This document shows, piece by piece, positions 24,338 through 33,523 of a DNA stretch of 46,473 nucleotides (its first letter is position 1; each line of letters begins with the position of its first letter). The position numbers were made by a program, and so were the translations under genes. The DNA comes from DATJUF01 sp035524095 (GTDB taxonomy: Bacteria; Desulfobacterota; Binatia; Binatales; Binataceae): assembly GCA_035524095.1 (NCBI GenBank), contig DATKPK010000256.1:1-46473 (forward strand), given 5' to 3'. The notes below the pieces were generated by a model. It made no database searches, had not been told where the DNA came from, and saw only the letters and a list, made by a program, of their open reading frames with translations.

Positions 24338-24680
24338 AGTTGTGAGAACTAATGCATCGGGCAGCCCGAGGCAACCGCCGCCGGATAACCCGATCTCACA
24401 TTGCCACAATTTTCTAACCTTCAGTTCGTCGAAATCATGTGCTGATGTACGAAATGCACATTGTGAGACACATAATTTGAATCGCTTTGCGACGAGATGC
24501 GCGATGAAATGTCTCAATCCCTAATGTTGGGGTCAATCTAGCTCTGTATTGCGACAGATTTTGTGCGCAACGAACAATACTTGCTCTGCGCGGAAAATCC
24601 AGGTGTATCAAATTGACCGCTCACCAGAGCACTAATAGTCGGACTTAGTGTTAGTTGGGCTGAATTGCGCTGGTCCTGGA

Positions 24681-24696
24681 GTTGCTGAATAGCAAC
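24681..24696 (+). promoter_or_regulatory. Hairpin just before the beta-helix gene start
   Basis: A 6-bp stem (GTTGCT/AGCAAC) with a GAAT loop ends four bases before the ATG at 24700. It would occupy the place of the ribosome site and could limit translation. The only GGAG-like site lies upstream of it (24677-24680). Confidence 0.3.
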
Positions 24697-24699
24697 TAT

Positions 24700-25926
24700 A
24701 TGAAGAACGTAAAAACATTCAACGAAATCATCGCCCCACCATCGACTGGTCTTTTCAAGTGCGTAGTGCTGGCGCAGATTTTTCTTTTGGCGCTAACGAT
24801 CGGTCAAGGCATAGCAGCGGCCGAAATCAACGTGGCGAACCTGGGAGCCTCAGGGAACGGTAGTGATGCGACAGAGGTGATCCAGGAAGCGATCAACACC
24901 GCGAGTGTTAGTGGTGATACGGTTTACATTCCTGCCGGCACTTACGGGATAAGTTCAACTTTGACTATTTCCAATACGATGGGTGTGCGGATCATGGGCG
25001 ACGGCATGCTCGCAACGATGCTGCAGCCGACGAATGCGCTCGCCGGGCAGCCAGTCCTACGCTTCGTCGATGCGATGCACTGCACTGTCGAGGCTATGTC
25101 GATTCTGGGCGACACTAATGCGCCGCCGTCGGCAGGAATCGAGTCCGACACCCAAACGGGCGGTGAAGCGACACATCTTACGGTGCGCGACGTTCATATC
25201 GGTTCGCTGAGCGTGGCCAGCATTGTAGACGGGATCAGCTTTGTGGCAGGTCTCAACGATGACGCCAATAATGATATGGGCTTTTTCGAGAACGTGATGA
25301 TTTATAACTACACGCACGCCGGCTATTCGTTCGTAGGCGCGAATTCGCTAGTCCATACCATAATTGGCGGTATTGTCGGATACGGACCGATCGGTGTCTA
25401 CACGGAGGGCGGGTCGTTCAAGATGACCGGCACGCACTTCGATGGTGTGACGCAGGCAGATTTCGATTTTGAGAACCTGATTAACAGCTCGCTTACGTCG
25501 TATCAGCATCCGATCGATATCGTGAATGTGTCTTCCGAGAGTGGCAGCGGCTCGCTGCTGACGACCGGGACTGATCCGATGTACATCAGCATGACGAACC
25601 TTGACGAGAAATTCGCGCCGAATAGCGATCCTGTCATCAATTTTCAGAGTGCCGGCGTGCTTTATCTGAGCAATTCTCAACTGTACATGCTGGGTACTTC
25701 GGATTCGTTGAATTTCAGTGGTGGTACGAGCCAGGTAGTGTCTTTGACCAATAACTATTTCAATCTAAGCAGCATGTCGGTTAGTGGACATCTGCTTTCC
25801 ACCGGCAACTGCTGGCAGGGTAATCCTACGATTACCAAAGCGAGTGGCGCGCTGGTAACAGAGAGCAATGATCTGTGCGGCACGTTCAACACCGTGAGTT
25901 CCGCCAGCACGAAAAAGAAAAAATAG
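24700..25926 (+). CDS. Secreted right-handed beta-helix protein (pectate-lyase-like fold)
   Basis: A 408-residue exported protein. After an N-terminal segment, a hydrophobic stretch VVLAQIFLLALTIGQGIAAA serves as signal peptide. NVANLGASGNGSDATEVIQEAINTA near residue 45 is the typical opening of the pectate-lyase superfamily domain, and successive beta-helix coils follow (VYIPAGTYGIS, LTISNTMGVRIMGDG, LTVRDVHIG, LYLSNSQLYML). No catalytic signature of pectate or pectin lyases is visible, so it may bind, cut or modify a polysaccharide. The protein ends in four lysines. It faces the polymerase-like gene across a shared promoter region, suggesting a joint exopolysaccharide role. A TTG at 24682 is an alternative start. 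Confidence 0.75.
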   Translation: MKNVKTFNEIIAPPSTGLFKCVVLAQIFLLALTIGQGIAAAEINVANLGASGNGSDATEVIQEAINTASVSGDTVYIPAGTYGISSTLTISNTMGVRIMGDGMLATMLQPTNALAGQPVLRFVDAMHCTVEAMSILGDTNAPPSAGIESDTQTGGEATHLTVRDVHIGSLSVASIVDGISFVAGLNDDANNDMGFFENVMIYNYTHAGYSFVGANSLVHTIIGGIVGYGPIGVYTEGGSFKMTGTHFDGVTQADFDFENLINSSLTSYQHPIDIVNVSSESGSGSLLTTGTDPMYISMTNLDEKFAPNSDPVINFQSAGVLYLSNSQLYMLGTSDSLNFSGGTSQVVSLTNNYFNLSSMSVSGHLLSTGNCWQGNPTITKASGALVTESNDLCGTFNTVSSASTKKKK

Positions 25927-26059
25927 CTCCGAGCGTAAGGTGTGAGGGTCAATCGTGAATCAGGAACCAACGGACAGCCATCGACCCCACGATGAATGCG
26001 GCAGCACGAAGCCAGCAACAGCGGCACGGAGGTTGAGTGAAGCGATGAAACAGGGCGTC

Positions 26060-27064
26060 TTAGGTTTCGGCAAGGGCTTGCATAGTAGCTGTGAAGTCCT
26101 TCAGCGCAGTGCGGCCGGGACCGATCGGAAAGATCACCGGATGGTTCACGCCCGTTGCACGGAAACTCTCGACGAATTTGCGGCCAGCGGCCGGCGGGCC
26201 GAAGGCGGCGAGCCGCTGCGCCGACGCATCGCTGATAGCATTCGCGGCATCCTCGCGTTTGCCTTCACGCCAGAGTCTGCGGACTTCGGCAAACTCCTGG
26301 TCGAGGCCGTAGCGGGTAAACATTTTGTTATATTCCTCAACGAACGCATAACCGGCCAACTCGCGCTTGAAGGTCGCAACGGCTGCCGCTTCCTCTTCGG
26401 TGATGCACATACGCAGGTAGATTCCTATGTCGATGTCTTCGAGGGGGCGATTGGCCTTGGCGGCTCCAGCTTTGATTTCTTCAATCATCGGAGGAATCGC
26501 CTCAGGCGGCGAGTAGTTGAGCAAAACGCCGTCGGCGACTTCGCCAGCCAAACGAAGCATCGGTGGATTAAGCGCGGCGAGGCAGATTTTCGGCGGCTTT
26601 TGGGTGATACGGAAATCGAGCCTGAAATCGCACTTGTAGATACTCCCCTGGAATTTGGAGCGGCCGGTCGCGAACAGTTCGCGCATGATCGTGACGCACT
26701 CGCGCATGGCCGTTACTGGTTTGCGATAAGCAGCGCCGTGCCATCGCTCGACGATCACGGGGCTCGAAACGCCAAGGCCCGCAACCGCGCGGCCCTGGGA
26801 CATTTCATTGAGAGTCAGGAAACTCATCGCCATCACGCCGGGAGTACGAATCTGAATCGGCAGTACGCCTGTAGCAAGCTCGGCCTTTGAGGTTTCCCGC
26901 GCGATCGCGGCAAGAGTTAGGAAAGCATCGGGTCCGGTAACTTCTGCCCGCCAAATCGACGAATAGCCGCGCTCTTCGGCCTCGCGCGCCAACCGCGGCG
27001 TATCCTCGAACGCAGCTCCCGCAATCGCCATGTGAAGGCCTAGTCTTTTTTCCGCTTGCGCCAT
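26060..27064 (-). CDS. LLM-class (luciferase-like) flavin/F420-dependent oxidoreductase
   Basis: A TIM-barrel oxidoreductase of 334 residues in the bacterial luciferase-like family. Visible features are KRLGLHMAIAGAAFEDTPRLAREAEERGYSSIW at the start, the GPDAFLTLAAIARETSKAELATGVLPIQIRTPGVMAM segment around residue 45, and RAVAGLGVSSPVIVERWHGAAYRKPVTAMRE, the cofactor-phosphate region. In many LLM proteins of Actinobacteria and Binatota-like bacteria the cofactor is F420, but FMN is possible. The start at 27064 has GGAG seven bases ahead; 25 extra residues upstream in frame are not conserved. It lies 137 bases after gspN on the same strand and could be read through from the secretion operon. 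Substrate unknown. Confidence 0.88.
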   Translation of the reverse strand: MAQAEKRLGLHMAIAGAAFEDTPRLAREAEERGYSSIWRAEVTGPDAFLTLAAIARETSKAELATGVLPIQIRTPGVMAMSFLTLNEMSQGRAVAGLGVSSPVIVERWHGAAYRKPVTAMRECVTIMRELFATGRSKFQGSIYKCDFRLDFRITQKPPKICLAALNPPMLRLAGEVADGVLLNYSPPEAIPPMIEEIKAGAAKANRPLEDIDIGIYLRMCITEEEAAAVATFKRELAGYAFVEEYNKMFTRYGLDQEFAEVRRLWREGKREDAANAISDASAQRLAAFGPPAAGRKFVESFRATGVNHPVIFPIGPGRTALKDFTATMQALAET

Positions 27065-27201
27065 CGGAAAACTCCATCCAGTAGTCAGTAGGCCGCGATT
27101 GTCGCCTGATTCGGCGGCGGCTGCAAGATAGCCTGCCAAGACGTAGCGGCAACCGCCGGTAGCCGAAATCCGTGGTTAAGTTGGGCGGCGTCGAGATGCA
27201 G

Positions 27202-28059
27202 CTAACTGAGATTCGGCTGAAGGAGAGGACCGTTGAGGATATACGGAGATGCCGGATCTTGATGATGAGGCAGCAGGTTGAGAAAAAAGCCCAGATGATC
27301 GCGTCCTGCCGGTGTGGGATTAAGCGTAAACTGCAAATCGACGGTGCTGTCGGCGAGCGTTGCGCCTAGTTGAATCGAGCCAGCGGCCTCAATCTCCGCG
27401 TCTCCGCCGGTAGCCTGAGCGCGCTCGATAGCGAGCGTTCCGCCGGAAAGCTGGACGGCGCCCGTTACGTTGCCCAGTTCGATCGGTGGAAAGCCAATGC
27501 CATTGATCAACGTAACGACTATCTGGTGGGCGTCCACGGTCAATTCGGCGCTGTTATCGGGCAGATTGGGCGAGACGATGCGTGCAGTGCCCGCTGCTGA
27601 AACGCGGCCCTCTACGATCGCGCCGAGCGCATGAAACAGAAGACATTGCGCAGGATTGATCGCACTCACATTGAAGTCGAAATCAATGATGCCGGCGCGC
27701 TGGCTCACGTTGGTCTTCACGATCCCATCGTAAAGCCGGGCGCGCAGATGGAAGCCGGGGTGACCCATGAATAAGGCCGAGAAGGTCGGGGCAAGCGTTA
27801 CCATCGGACTTTGTAGCAGCGGATCGGATGGCTTCGCGCCGTCGGGTATGAGGCTGACGTTGATGAGTTCTACGCCGATTGGAGGGCTGATTCGTTGACG
27901 ATCATAAGCGAGCCGTAAGTGGTAGGGTGCGAGCATCGAGGAAACTGTGGCGCTGTATGGGAAACTGCTGATCAGGAAAGCGGCAAAGACGAGTCCGCCG
28001 ACGGCAAGATATGCGGCCCAAGCCTTGCGCCCCCGCGGCCGCGCAAAGCGCTGCTTCAT
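27202..28059 (-). CDS. gspN: Type II secretion system protein GspN
   Basis: An inner-membrane protein with one N-terminal helix (AAYLAVGGLVFAAFLISSFPYS) and a long periplasmic part of AsmA-like repeated beta strands (285 residues). VELINVSLIPDG, FHLRARLYDGIVKTNV, AELTVDAHQIVVTLING and GDAEIEAAGSIQL are typical of the delta-proteobacterial GspN subgroup. Its role in the pseudopilus machine is unsettled and many systems lack it. The start is the ATG in TGATG, where the gspM stop overlaps it by one base, with GGAG just upstream. It is the last gene of the secretion operon. Confidence 0.88.
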   Translation of the reverse strand: MKQRFARPRGRKAWAAYLAVGGLVFAAFLISSFPYSATVSSMLAPYHLRLAYDRQRISPPIGVELINVSLIPDGAKPSDPLLQSPMVTLAPTFSALFMGHPGFHLRARLYDGIVKTNVSQRAGIIDFDFNVSAINPAQCLLFHALGAIVEGRVSAAGTARIVSPNLPDNSAELTVDAHQIVVTLINGIGFPPIELGNVTGAVQLSGGTLAIERAQATGGDAEIEAAGSIQLGATLADSTVDLQFTLNPTPAGRDHLGFFLNLLPHHQDPASPYILNGPLLQPNLS

Positions 28060-28751
28060 CAACTCCGGCCGAGCGCCATGCAGGTCATATCGACGTCGTA
28101 TGAGTAAGAATCCTGCGCACGCTGCCGGATATGCAGCCCGGAAACCGTCACAGGAACCGGCAGCGATTGAACACCATAGAGGGTATCGACGATTTGTGGC
28201 AGGTTCAGACCGACTAGCTTCAAGTCAACGATGTGTTGTTGAAAGCCACCGTTCAAAGGACGGTCGGAGGGTGTAATCGAGCCGATCTTGTCGCGCCCAA
28301 CGCTGCGATCAAGGGTTTGTTCGATGACGGAGAACAGCGAAAAGTTCTTGTCGGCTACCGTGCCCTTCTGGGCTTCCGCGAGTTCGGCCTTCACGCGGTT
28401 GTAGGAGTGCATCAGGCTCCTTACCTGAATCAATTCACGCTGGCGCGCTTCGATGCGATCCTGCATGCCGTTGTTAAGACCGGCGATTGGCAGATAGATC
28501 CAGTTGTAAAGAATAAATACCCCTACGATCGCGGCAGCGACTTTGATCAGTAAGCGCTCGCGCGCCTCGCGTTTTTCATACCAGGCATAGCCCGAACGGT
28601 AAGCGGGCGTGAGTCTTTGAATAAGCGGGTTCAGCAGACGGCCGAGCGCGGTTGCAACCAATCGCACCAATCTCGAAGAGATGATGGCGGTGAGCAGCGC
28701 TGCAACGGCGTTGCCGATGCGGGCGAGCAAATCTCTAAGCGAATCAAGCAT
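28059..28751 (-). CDS. gspM: Type II secretion system protein GspM
   Basis: A bitopic inner-membrane assembly-platform protein (230 residues), partner of GspL. The N-terminal 75 residues are cytoplasmic and include a helical region. A membrane helix follows (KVAAAIVGVFILYNWIYLPIAG), then a coiled-coil segment (MQDRIEARQRELIQVRSLMHSYNRVKAELAEA) and a small ferredoxin-like periplasmic domain. The long cytoplasmic part is more than most GspM proteins carry. It starts two bases after the gspL stop, and its stop overlaps the gspN start. Identity rests on this layout and on gene order, since GspM sequences diverge greatly. Confidence 0.85.
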   Translation of the reverse strand: MLDSLRDLLARIGNAVAALLTAIISSRLVRLVATALGRLLNPLIQRLTPAYRSGYAWYEKREARERLLIKVAAAIVGVFILYNWIYLPIAGLNNGMQDRIEARQRELIQVRSLMHSYNRVKAELAEAQKGTVADKNFSLFSVIEQTLDRSVGRDKIGSITPSDRPLNGGFQQHIVDLKLVGLNLPQIVDTLYGVQSLPVPVTVSGLHIRQRAQDSYSYDVDMTCMALGRS

Positions 28752-28753
28752 TG

Positions 28754-30214
28754 TTAGTTCGCCCCCAACCCAGCATCCCGGCCTGCTGCGCTGATGGTGA
28801 AATCGATCTTGCCCGCGGCCGATCCCGCTGCGGCATGATCAACTTGAATGCCCTCGAATTGCGGGCTCCGTTCGAGCGCCTTTTTCACCTGATCTACCGC
28901 TCCATAGGAATCGGCGGTCCCCTGAATTTTGAGGCCGCTATCGTCGATCTGCATGTCGTAGACCTGCATCGGAACGCCTGGAGGGACTGCTTGCGATAGC
29001 GCCAGCAGCAGATCGAGGGGTGACCCGTGGCCGAGGTTGCCACCCATCAGCCGCAGATTCTTCCGCATGTCCTTGAGTTTTGCCTCAAGGGCTACTTGTG
29101 CGAGAGGTGGGTTAGTACCACCTAGCGCCGGTGACACGGTGACAGCGATTTCGCGATTCAGCAATTGAAGTTCACGTGCACCGATACCGAGGCCCAGGAA
29201 GAAATGGATCATCGCGAAGCCGAGTGCAACGCCCGCAAGCACCAGAGGAACGCGGTACGGCGTGATGCCAGAGCGGCCTCGAAAGGCGAATTCACCCTGG
29301 CGGAAATTGAGCAGGTCGAGCGGCTTGCTGGGCGCCTCGCCCAGCAGCATCGCGATGCAGGCGGCGAAGCGCGCCGGTTCTCTCTTCGAACCCGCAATCA
29401 AGGATGAGCAATCGAGATCCTTGACCCGATTGACCAAGGTAGCCAAAGCGTCGCCGATTTGCTGCTGAATCTGCGCAACGCCGGCCGCAGGTCCCGCGAG
29501 AATCAGTTCAGGCGGCTGGTCCTCTGAGCCGTGCGCGAGCAGCGTCTGCCGCACAGTGCTCAGGATCGCGCTTGCAGCCGATTGCCCCAGCATCACACCA
29601 TGGTGGCCGAAATCGAGGCCTTGACCCACGGTGCGCAGCGCGCGTGGCATCCCCTCGGCGTCGATCAGAACCATTGAAGACGATCCCTGGTCCATGTCGA
29701 GGACCACATGAGGTACGGCGCTGCCGTTGCGCGAACGTGCAAGAATTCCAGCGAGTGCGAACGGTCCCAAGGTGACTATTTTTGGATCGAGTCCGGCGCG
29801 CCCGAGCAGATCGAGGTGCTTTTCCAGGTCAACTTTGCGTGCAAGCGCGGCCAGCACGAGGGTCTTGTCAGCTTCCCGTCCAACGCGGCTGAAAGCTACC
29901 GCCGCGTCGTCGATCGCGAAGGGCATATGTTCTTCGAGAGCAAACGGAACGACCTGATTCAGCCGCCGCTTGTCGGTGAACGGCAGCTCAAGCAAGCGCT
30001 TGGCGACGAATTCACCGGGCAGCGCAGAGATCAGAACATTGGGCCGGCCGGCTTTGGCGATCAGGCGCCCTAACGCGCCGCTCAAGTCAGCCTCATCGTC
30101 GGCACGCTCCTGCTCGAATACGCCGATCAGCTCAAATGAATTCCAGCTTCGGTCTGCTACCGCCGCCCGCACATACTCACCGGCTAACTCCAGTGCGACA
30201 ACTCGCTGACCCAT
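28754..30214 (-). CDS. gspL: Type II secretion system protein GspL
   Basis: The assembly-platform protein that ties the GspE ATPase to the membrane (486 residues). The cytoplasmic half is an actin-like PilM-type fold (VVALELAGEYVRAAVADRSW at the start; VVLDMDQGSSSMVLIDAEG near residue 170). One membrane helix follows at about 325-347 (VPLVLAGVALGFAMIHFFLG), and then a periplasmic PilN-like ferredoxin domain (PPGVPMQVYDMQIDDSGLKIQG). It lies 13 bases after gspK and two before gspM. In type IV pili these parts are separate proteins, PilM and PilN; here they are fused as usual for GspL. Confidence 0.92.
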   Translation of the reverse strand: MGQRVVALELAGEYVRAAVADRSWNSFELIGVFEQERADDEADLSGALGRLIAKAGRPNVLISALPGEFVAKRLLELPFTDKRRLNQVVPFALEEHMPFAIDDAAVAFSRVGREADKTLVLAALARKVDLEKHLDLLGRAGLDPKIVTLGPFALAGILARSRNGSAVPHVVLDMDQGSSSMVLIDAEGMPRALRTVGQGLDFGHHGVMLGQSAASAILSTVRQTLLAHGSEDQPPELILAGPAAGVAQIQQQIGDALATLVNRVKDLDCSSLIAGSKREPARFAACIAMLLGEAPSKPLDLLNFRQGEFAFRGRSGITPYRVPLVLAGVALGFAMIHFFLGLGIGARELQLLNREIAVTVSPALGGTNPPLAQVALEAKLKDMRKNLRLMGGNLGHGSPLDLLLALSQAVPPGVPMQVYDMQIDDSGLKIQGTADSYGAVDQVKKALERSPQFEGIQVDHAAAGSAAGKIDFTISAAGRDAGLGAN

Positions 30215-30227
30215 CCGGTTTCCGTCC

Positions 30228-31178
30228 TTAGTCTTCGTGCCAAGCCGTCAATGAGGCCGAGCCGTTGGAGTCGCGCTGAAACGTAGCGTAGATGCGCCGG
30301 CGCGCTCCGGCAAAATCGCCTTGGCCGATAATCGTAAAATAGTTGCTACGCGTCGTGATATCGCCGGAAATTGCGGTGATGAACTGGCCTACGCCGGGCA
30401 GATTGCCCACGTCGGTAGTATTGGTGAATGGCCGAACCATCCGCATGGTGACGATTTCCTTGACCACCTGAGGATTATCGGCGAATTCGGGCGACAGCGC
30501 CATTATCAGTTCGGGCGATGCGGTGTTGATATTGATGCCGCTTTCCTGCGAGACCGTGAGGTAATTGGTCAGTTTCAGGAAGGTCATGTCATCCATGCCC
30601 TTCAAGGCGCGCAAATCACCGATAGTCGGCATCGGCCCGTTGCGCGGCTCGTAAGGCGGCTTGAGAGTTAGATAATAGCTTTCCTCAGCGCCACCGGGTG
30701 ACTCGATACTATCGGGGTCGAGCCAGTCTTCTATTTCGGGAACAATATTCCCTGGGAGTCCGAGGATCTCGACCAGACGTCCAAGGATCTGTTCTTTGTC
30801 ACTATTCACATTATGCGATTGCGGATCGATGAGTCCGTTCACATTAAATTTGCGCGCCTCGTCAACGATCGTTACCGAGACGGTGCCTCCGCCGAGCGGA
30901 ATTGGCGGAATTGGCTGTGCCCATGGTTCATTCAATGCGTCATAGGGTGTGGGACTCATGGCATCATGGAACGAGTCCTGCTCAAGCATCGCTAGCCCGA
31001 CACCGATCCCCGAACGCGCCAAGTAGGAGGCTCTCAGCTCGTCCGCCTGATTCTGGGCGGCGCGATAGCCGAGTGTCACTGTGGTGGCAAAGTCCACAAC
31101 CAACAGCGTCATCAACGCGACTGCCAGCATCGTGGCAAGCAATGCGATACCGCGTTCCGAGCCGCCATACCTCACCAT
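30228..31178 (-). CDS. gspK: Type II secretion minor pseudopilin GspK
   Basis: The tip pseudopilin (316 residues). The N-terminus has a short basic leader then GIALLATMLAVALMTLLVVDF, the hydrophobic helix, with a glycine at the prepilin peptidase site. As is known for GspK, the +5 glutamate of other pilins is absent. The large periplasmic domain has the helix-hairpin-helix-like insert of the family (FLKLTNYLTVSQESGININTASPELI near residue 210). FNVNGLIDP and EIEDWLDPD are typical metal-site segments. It overlaps the end of gspJ by seven bases, which indicates translational coupling. Confidence 0.93.
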   Translation of the reverse strand: MVRYGGSERGIALLATMLAVALMTLLVVDFATTVTLGYRAAQNQADELRASYLARSGIGVGLAMLEQDSFHDAMSPTPYDALNEPWAQPIPPIPLGGGTVSVTIVDEARKFNVNGLIDPQSHNVNSDKEQILGRLVEILGLPGNIVPEIEDWLDPDSIESPGGAEESYYLTLKPPYEPRNGPMPTIGDLRALKGMDDMTFLKLTNYLTVSQESGININTASPELIMALSPEFADNPQVVKEIVTMRMVRPFTNTTDVGNLPGVGQFITAISGDITTRSNYFTIIGQGDFAGARRRIYATFQRDSNGSASLTAWHED

Positions 31179-31861
31179 TGCTGGAACGCCATCGGCAGCA
31201 TCACAACTGTTGATAACGTGATCGGCTGACCGGTCGGCCCCCCCATCACCAACTCGATTGCCACTTCCTGCGGCAGGGCTTGACCCGGGGCCAGATTGTC
31301 TGAATCCCAGCTCTCAGTCCAGCGGTTGCCATCATAATAGCGGAGATGGAGTGAGATGATGTTATTCGCAACTAGAGTGGCTGGATCGCTGAAACCGGCG
31401 GGCGGCGAGTCAAGCAAGGCGCTGTACTGCCGCCGCATCAGCAGGTTCCATCCCTCGTGGTTGGGGTTAGGCGAGCTGCTGTATTCGACAATCTCCTCCG
31501 GGCCGAAATCTTCAATCGAGCGCCGATGGCCGGGGTCAAGTGTCGAGAGTGTAAGCGTATCCATCGGGACGAAATGCTGCATTCGCGCGTGTCCCGCCAG
31601 CATAGTCTTGCTTGCAGTAAATGGCGTCTGCACAGCACCGCGGAGTTCGTCGCTCATCTGCAGCACAATCGTGCGGGCCGCCTGAGACACAGCGAGAACG
31701 TTCTCGCCGTGTACTTTGCTCGTGGCGACCGCATGAAATGATTGCGTGAGCATCAGCAGCACAAGGCCGAGCACGACTACCGCGATCATGATTTCGATCA
31801 GCGTGAAGCCGGGGACGGCGCGGCGTCGAAGGAAACTCGGCTCAACTACTGGGCGTCTCAA
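31172..31861 (-). CDS. gspJ: Type II secretion minor pseudopilin GspJ
   Basis: A minor pseudopilin of 229 residues that forms the tip complex with GspI and GspK. The prepilin motif is GFTLIEIMIAVVVLGLVLLML after a 17-residue basic leader, with the +5 glutamate present. ENVLAVSQAARTIVLQMSDELRGAV is the family's second helix. The start is a TTG whose last bases overlap the gspI stop (TTGA), with GGGAG just upstream; no in-frame ATG exists before the motif. The globular part follows the GspJ pattern of paired beta sheets. Confidence 0.92.
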   Translation of the reverse strand: MRRPVVEPSFLRRRAVPGFTLIEIMIAVVVLGLVLLMLTQSFHAVATSKVHGENVLAVSQAARTIVLQMSDELRGAVQTPFTASKTMLAGHARMQHFVPMDTLTLSTLDPGHRRSIEDFGPEEIVEYSSSPNPNHEGWNLLMRRQYSALLDSPPAGFSDPATLVANNIISLHLRYYDGNRWTESWDSDNLAPGQALPQEVAIELVMGGPTGQPITLSTVVMLPMAFQQW

Positions 31862-32364
31862 TCGCTCCCAGCTCCATTATTCTGCGCATTACCAGCGGCC
31901 TGAGGCGGCGGTGTAGGCGTGGGATTGTGCATGATTTCGTCCAGCTCAAAGATGCGGCTGCCGGTGTTGCCGTAGAAGACGCGCACCGTCACGGTGCGCA
32001 AATCCTGGAGGCCCGGGGTCGACGCTACTTGACGCTGCCATCGATAGCCCGGGTACTTGCCCGGGTAGTCTTTTTGGAAATCGCCGCTGGTGGTGCCGAG
32101 GTCGGGATAGCGCTCAGTCTCCGCCTGCGCCATAACCGCCTGCGCGAGGACTACTGCGCGGCTCATCTCTTGCGCTCCAATAACGCTATGCAGGTTGCGA
32201 TTATGCAGAGTGAGCAGTGCGAGCATGGCAATTCCGATGAAGGCGACGGCGATCATCACTTCAAGCAGCGTGAAGCCGCAAGCTATGCGGCGGGCGTTCG
32301 TTACTTGCGAAGATCGGCCATAGCTGGTGGTGCGTGATCTGTTGTGCGATCGTGCCAACTTCAT
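31858..32364 (-). CDS. gspI: Type II secretion minor pseudopilin GspI
   Basis: A minor pseudopilin of 168 residues. GFTLLEVMIAVAFIGIAMLALL is the prepilin cleavage site and helix, and QEMSRAVVLAQAVMAQAE is the conserved helix extension of GspI. The leader before the cleavage glycine is about 29 residues, longer than usual, so an internal start is possible, although none has a clear ribosome site. The C-terminus is rich in Pro, Gln and Asn (NPTPTPPPQAAGNAQNNG). It overlaps gspH and gspJ by four bases each. Confidence 0.9.
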   Translation of the reverse strand: MKLARSHNRSRTTSYGRSSQVTNARRIACGFTLLEVMIAVAFIGIAMLALLTLHNRNLHSVIGAQEMSRAVVLAQAVMAQAETERYPDLGTTSGDFQKDYPGKYPGYRWQRQVASTPGLQDLRTVTVRVFYGNTGSRIFELDEIMHNPTPTPPPQAAGNAQNNGAGSD

Positions 32365-32930
32365 CGAGCCGTACCGAGCGCTGCGGTAGTACGGATATCG
32401 CCGTTGCTGATATCGACGCGTCCGCTGTCAGGTTCGATGCCGAGAGTGAATACCTCGCCGTTCTCGTCAATCAGGTGGACGACCGTGGCGTCCACATAGC
32501 CGCCTGGATAGAACTGGGTTACCGCGACCCCGCGTGTGACCACACCGGTCCCATCGACCCATACGTCGCGCAGACGGACTCCCGCAGGGAGCGTCACAAT
32601 TTCACCCGCCGGCCCACGCTCGGCGACAAATTGGGGCTTATTCGCAAAGGGGTCCAGCCGCGTCACAAAGTAGCGATTGTTGTCTAAATCGAACGACAGC
32701 CGCAGCATCACTTTTTGAGCGCCCGCTTCTTCGTAGAGATAGTTGGCGCGGCTCGCCAGCCGCCGGACTTCGCTCCGCAGCTCGGAACCCTTTAGCCCGT
32801 TGATGTAGGGCAGGGCGATCATCATGATGAGCCCCATAACGAACATGACGACGGCGAGTTCCAGAAGCGTAAAGCCGGGATTCATCCGGCACTTCCGCGC
32901 GCCGCGTCTTTGGCTGCTTAGCAGCGGCAT
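32361..32930 (-). CDS. gspH: Type II secretion minor pseudopilin GspH
   Basis: A minor pseudopilin (189 residues as an open frame) that joins the major pilus shaft to the tip complex. The prepilin motif is PGFTLLELAVVMFVMGLIMMIA. After it come SEVRRLASRANYLYEEAGAQKVMLRLSFDLDNNRYFV and the beta-rich GspH domain. Two starts are possible: ATG at 32930 with no ribosome site, or ATG at 32885, which gives MNPGFTLLE, a normal short leader, with a weak GGAAG site. The later start is more like other family members. It overlaps gspI by four bases and follows gspG after a gap of 89 bases or more. Confidence 0.9.
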   Translation of the reverse strand: MPLLSSQRRGARKCRMNPGFTLLELAVVMFVMGLIMMIALPYINGLKGSELRSEVRRLASRANYLYEEAGAQKVMLRLSFDLDNNRYFVTRLDPFANKPQFVAERGPAGEIVTLPAGVRLRDVWVDGTGVVTRGVAVTQFYPGGYVDATVVHLIDENGEVFTLGIEPDSGRVDISNGDIRTTAALGTAR

Positions 32931-33019
32931 GAATTTAGAATTCGTCGGTCTCTCTTACGGCTGGGCGGCTAATTTATGCGCGCGCAGAACCGTTTAGTTG
33001 AACAGCGCGATGCGGCATT

Positions 33020-33523
33020 CTACTGCGATCCACCCGCCGAATTATCGCTGCCGTCACTAGCCGCTGCGGTACTGCTACTGCCGTCGATATCGGCGTCCTT
33101 GCCGGTACCGCCTTCGACGCCGTCAGCGCCATAGGACTTGAGCACGTAGCTGTTGCCGTCGCTCTGATAGACGTAAGGATTGTTCCAGGGATCGCTTGGG
33201 ATTTTCTCGATATAACCACCGTCAGGATAATCCGATGGAACCTTGCCGGTGGTTGGAGCGCTGACCAGTGCTGGCAAACCCTGATCCGTTGTCGGATAGG
33301 AACCGTTATCGAGGTAATAACGGTCGAGCGCGGTTTTGAAGGAGGAAATATCCGCTTCGGCCTTGATGCGCTTGGCCTTGTCGGTCGCGCCGCGCAGGTT
33401 TTGCACGACGATGGTGGCGAGCAACCCGATAATCAGGATGACCACCATTAATTCGATCAGAGTGAAGCCGCTTTCGGAACGGTGCAGCCGTTGGTCCATC
33501 GATTCTATAAGGCGTGATTTCAT
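33020..33523 (-). CDS. gspG: Type II secretion major pseudopilin GspG
   Basis: The main pseudopilus subunit (167 residues). The prepilin site is GFTLIELMVVILIIGLLATI after an 18-residue leader. The pilin fold has the family's DRYYLDNGSYPTTDQGLPALV and the calcium-site C-terminus SYGADGVEGGTGKDADI. A tail of about 25 residues rich in Ser, Ala, Asp and Gly follows, which ordinary GspG proteins lack. It overlaps gspF by four bases. GspG is normally made in excess, and the 89-base gap before gspH may hold a processing or attenuation point. Confidence 0.95.
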   Translation of the reverse strand: MKSRLIESMDQRLHRSESGFTLIELMVVILIIGLLATIVVQNLRGATDKAKRIKAEADISSFKTALDRYYLDNGSYPTTDQGLPALVSAPTTGKVPSDYPDGGYIEKIPSDPWNNPYVYQSDGNSYVLKSYGADGVEGGTGKDADIDGSSSTAAASDGSDNSAGGSQ

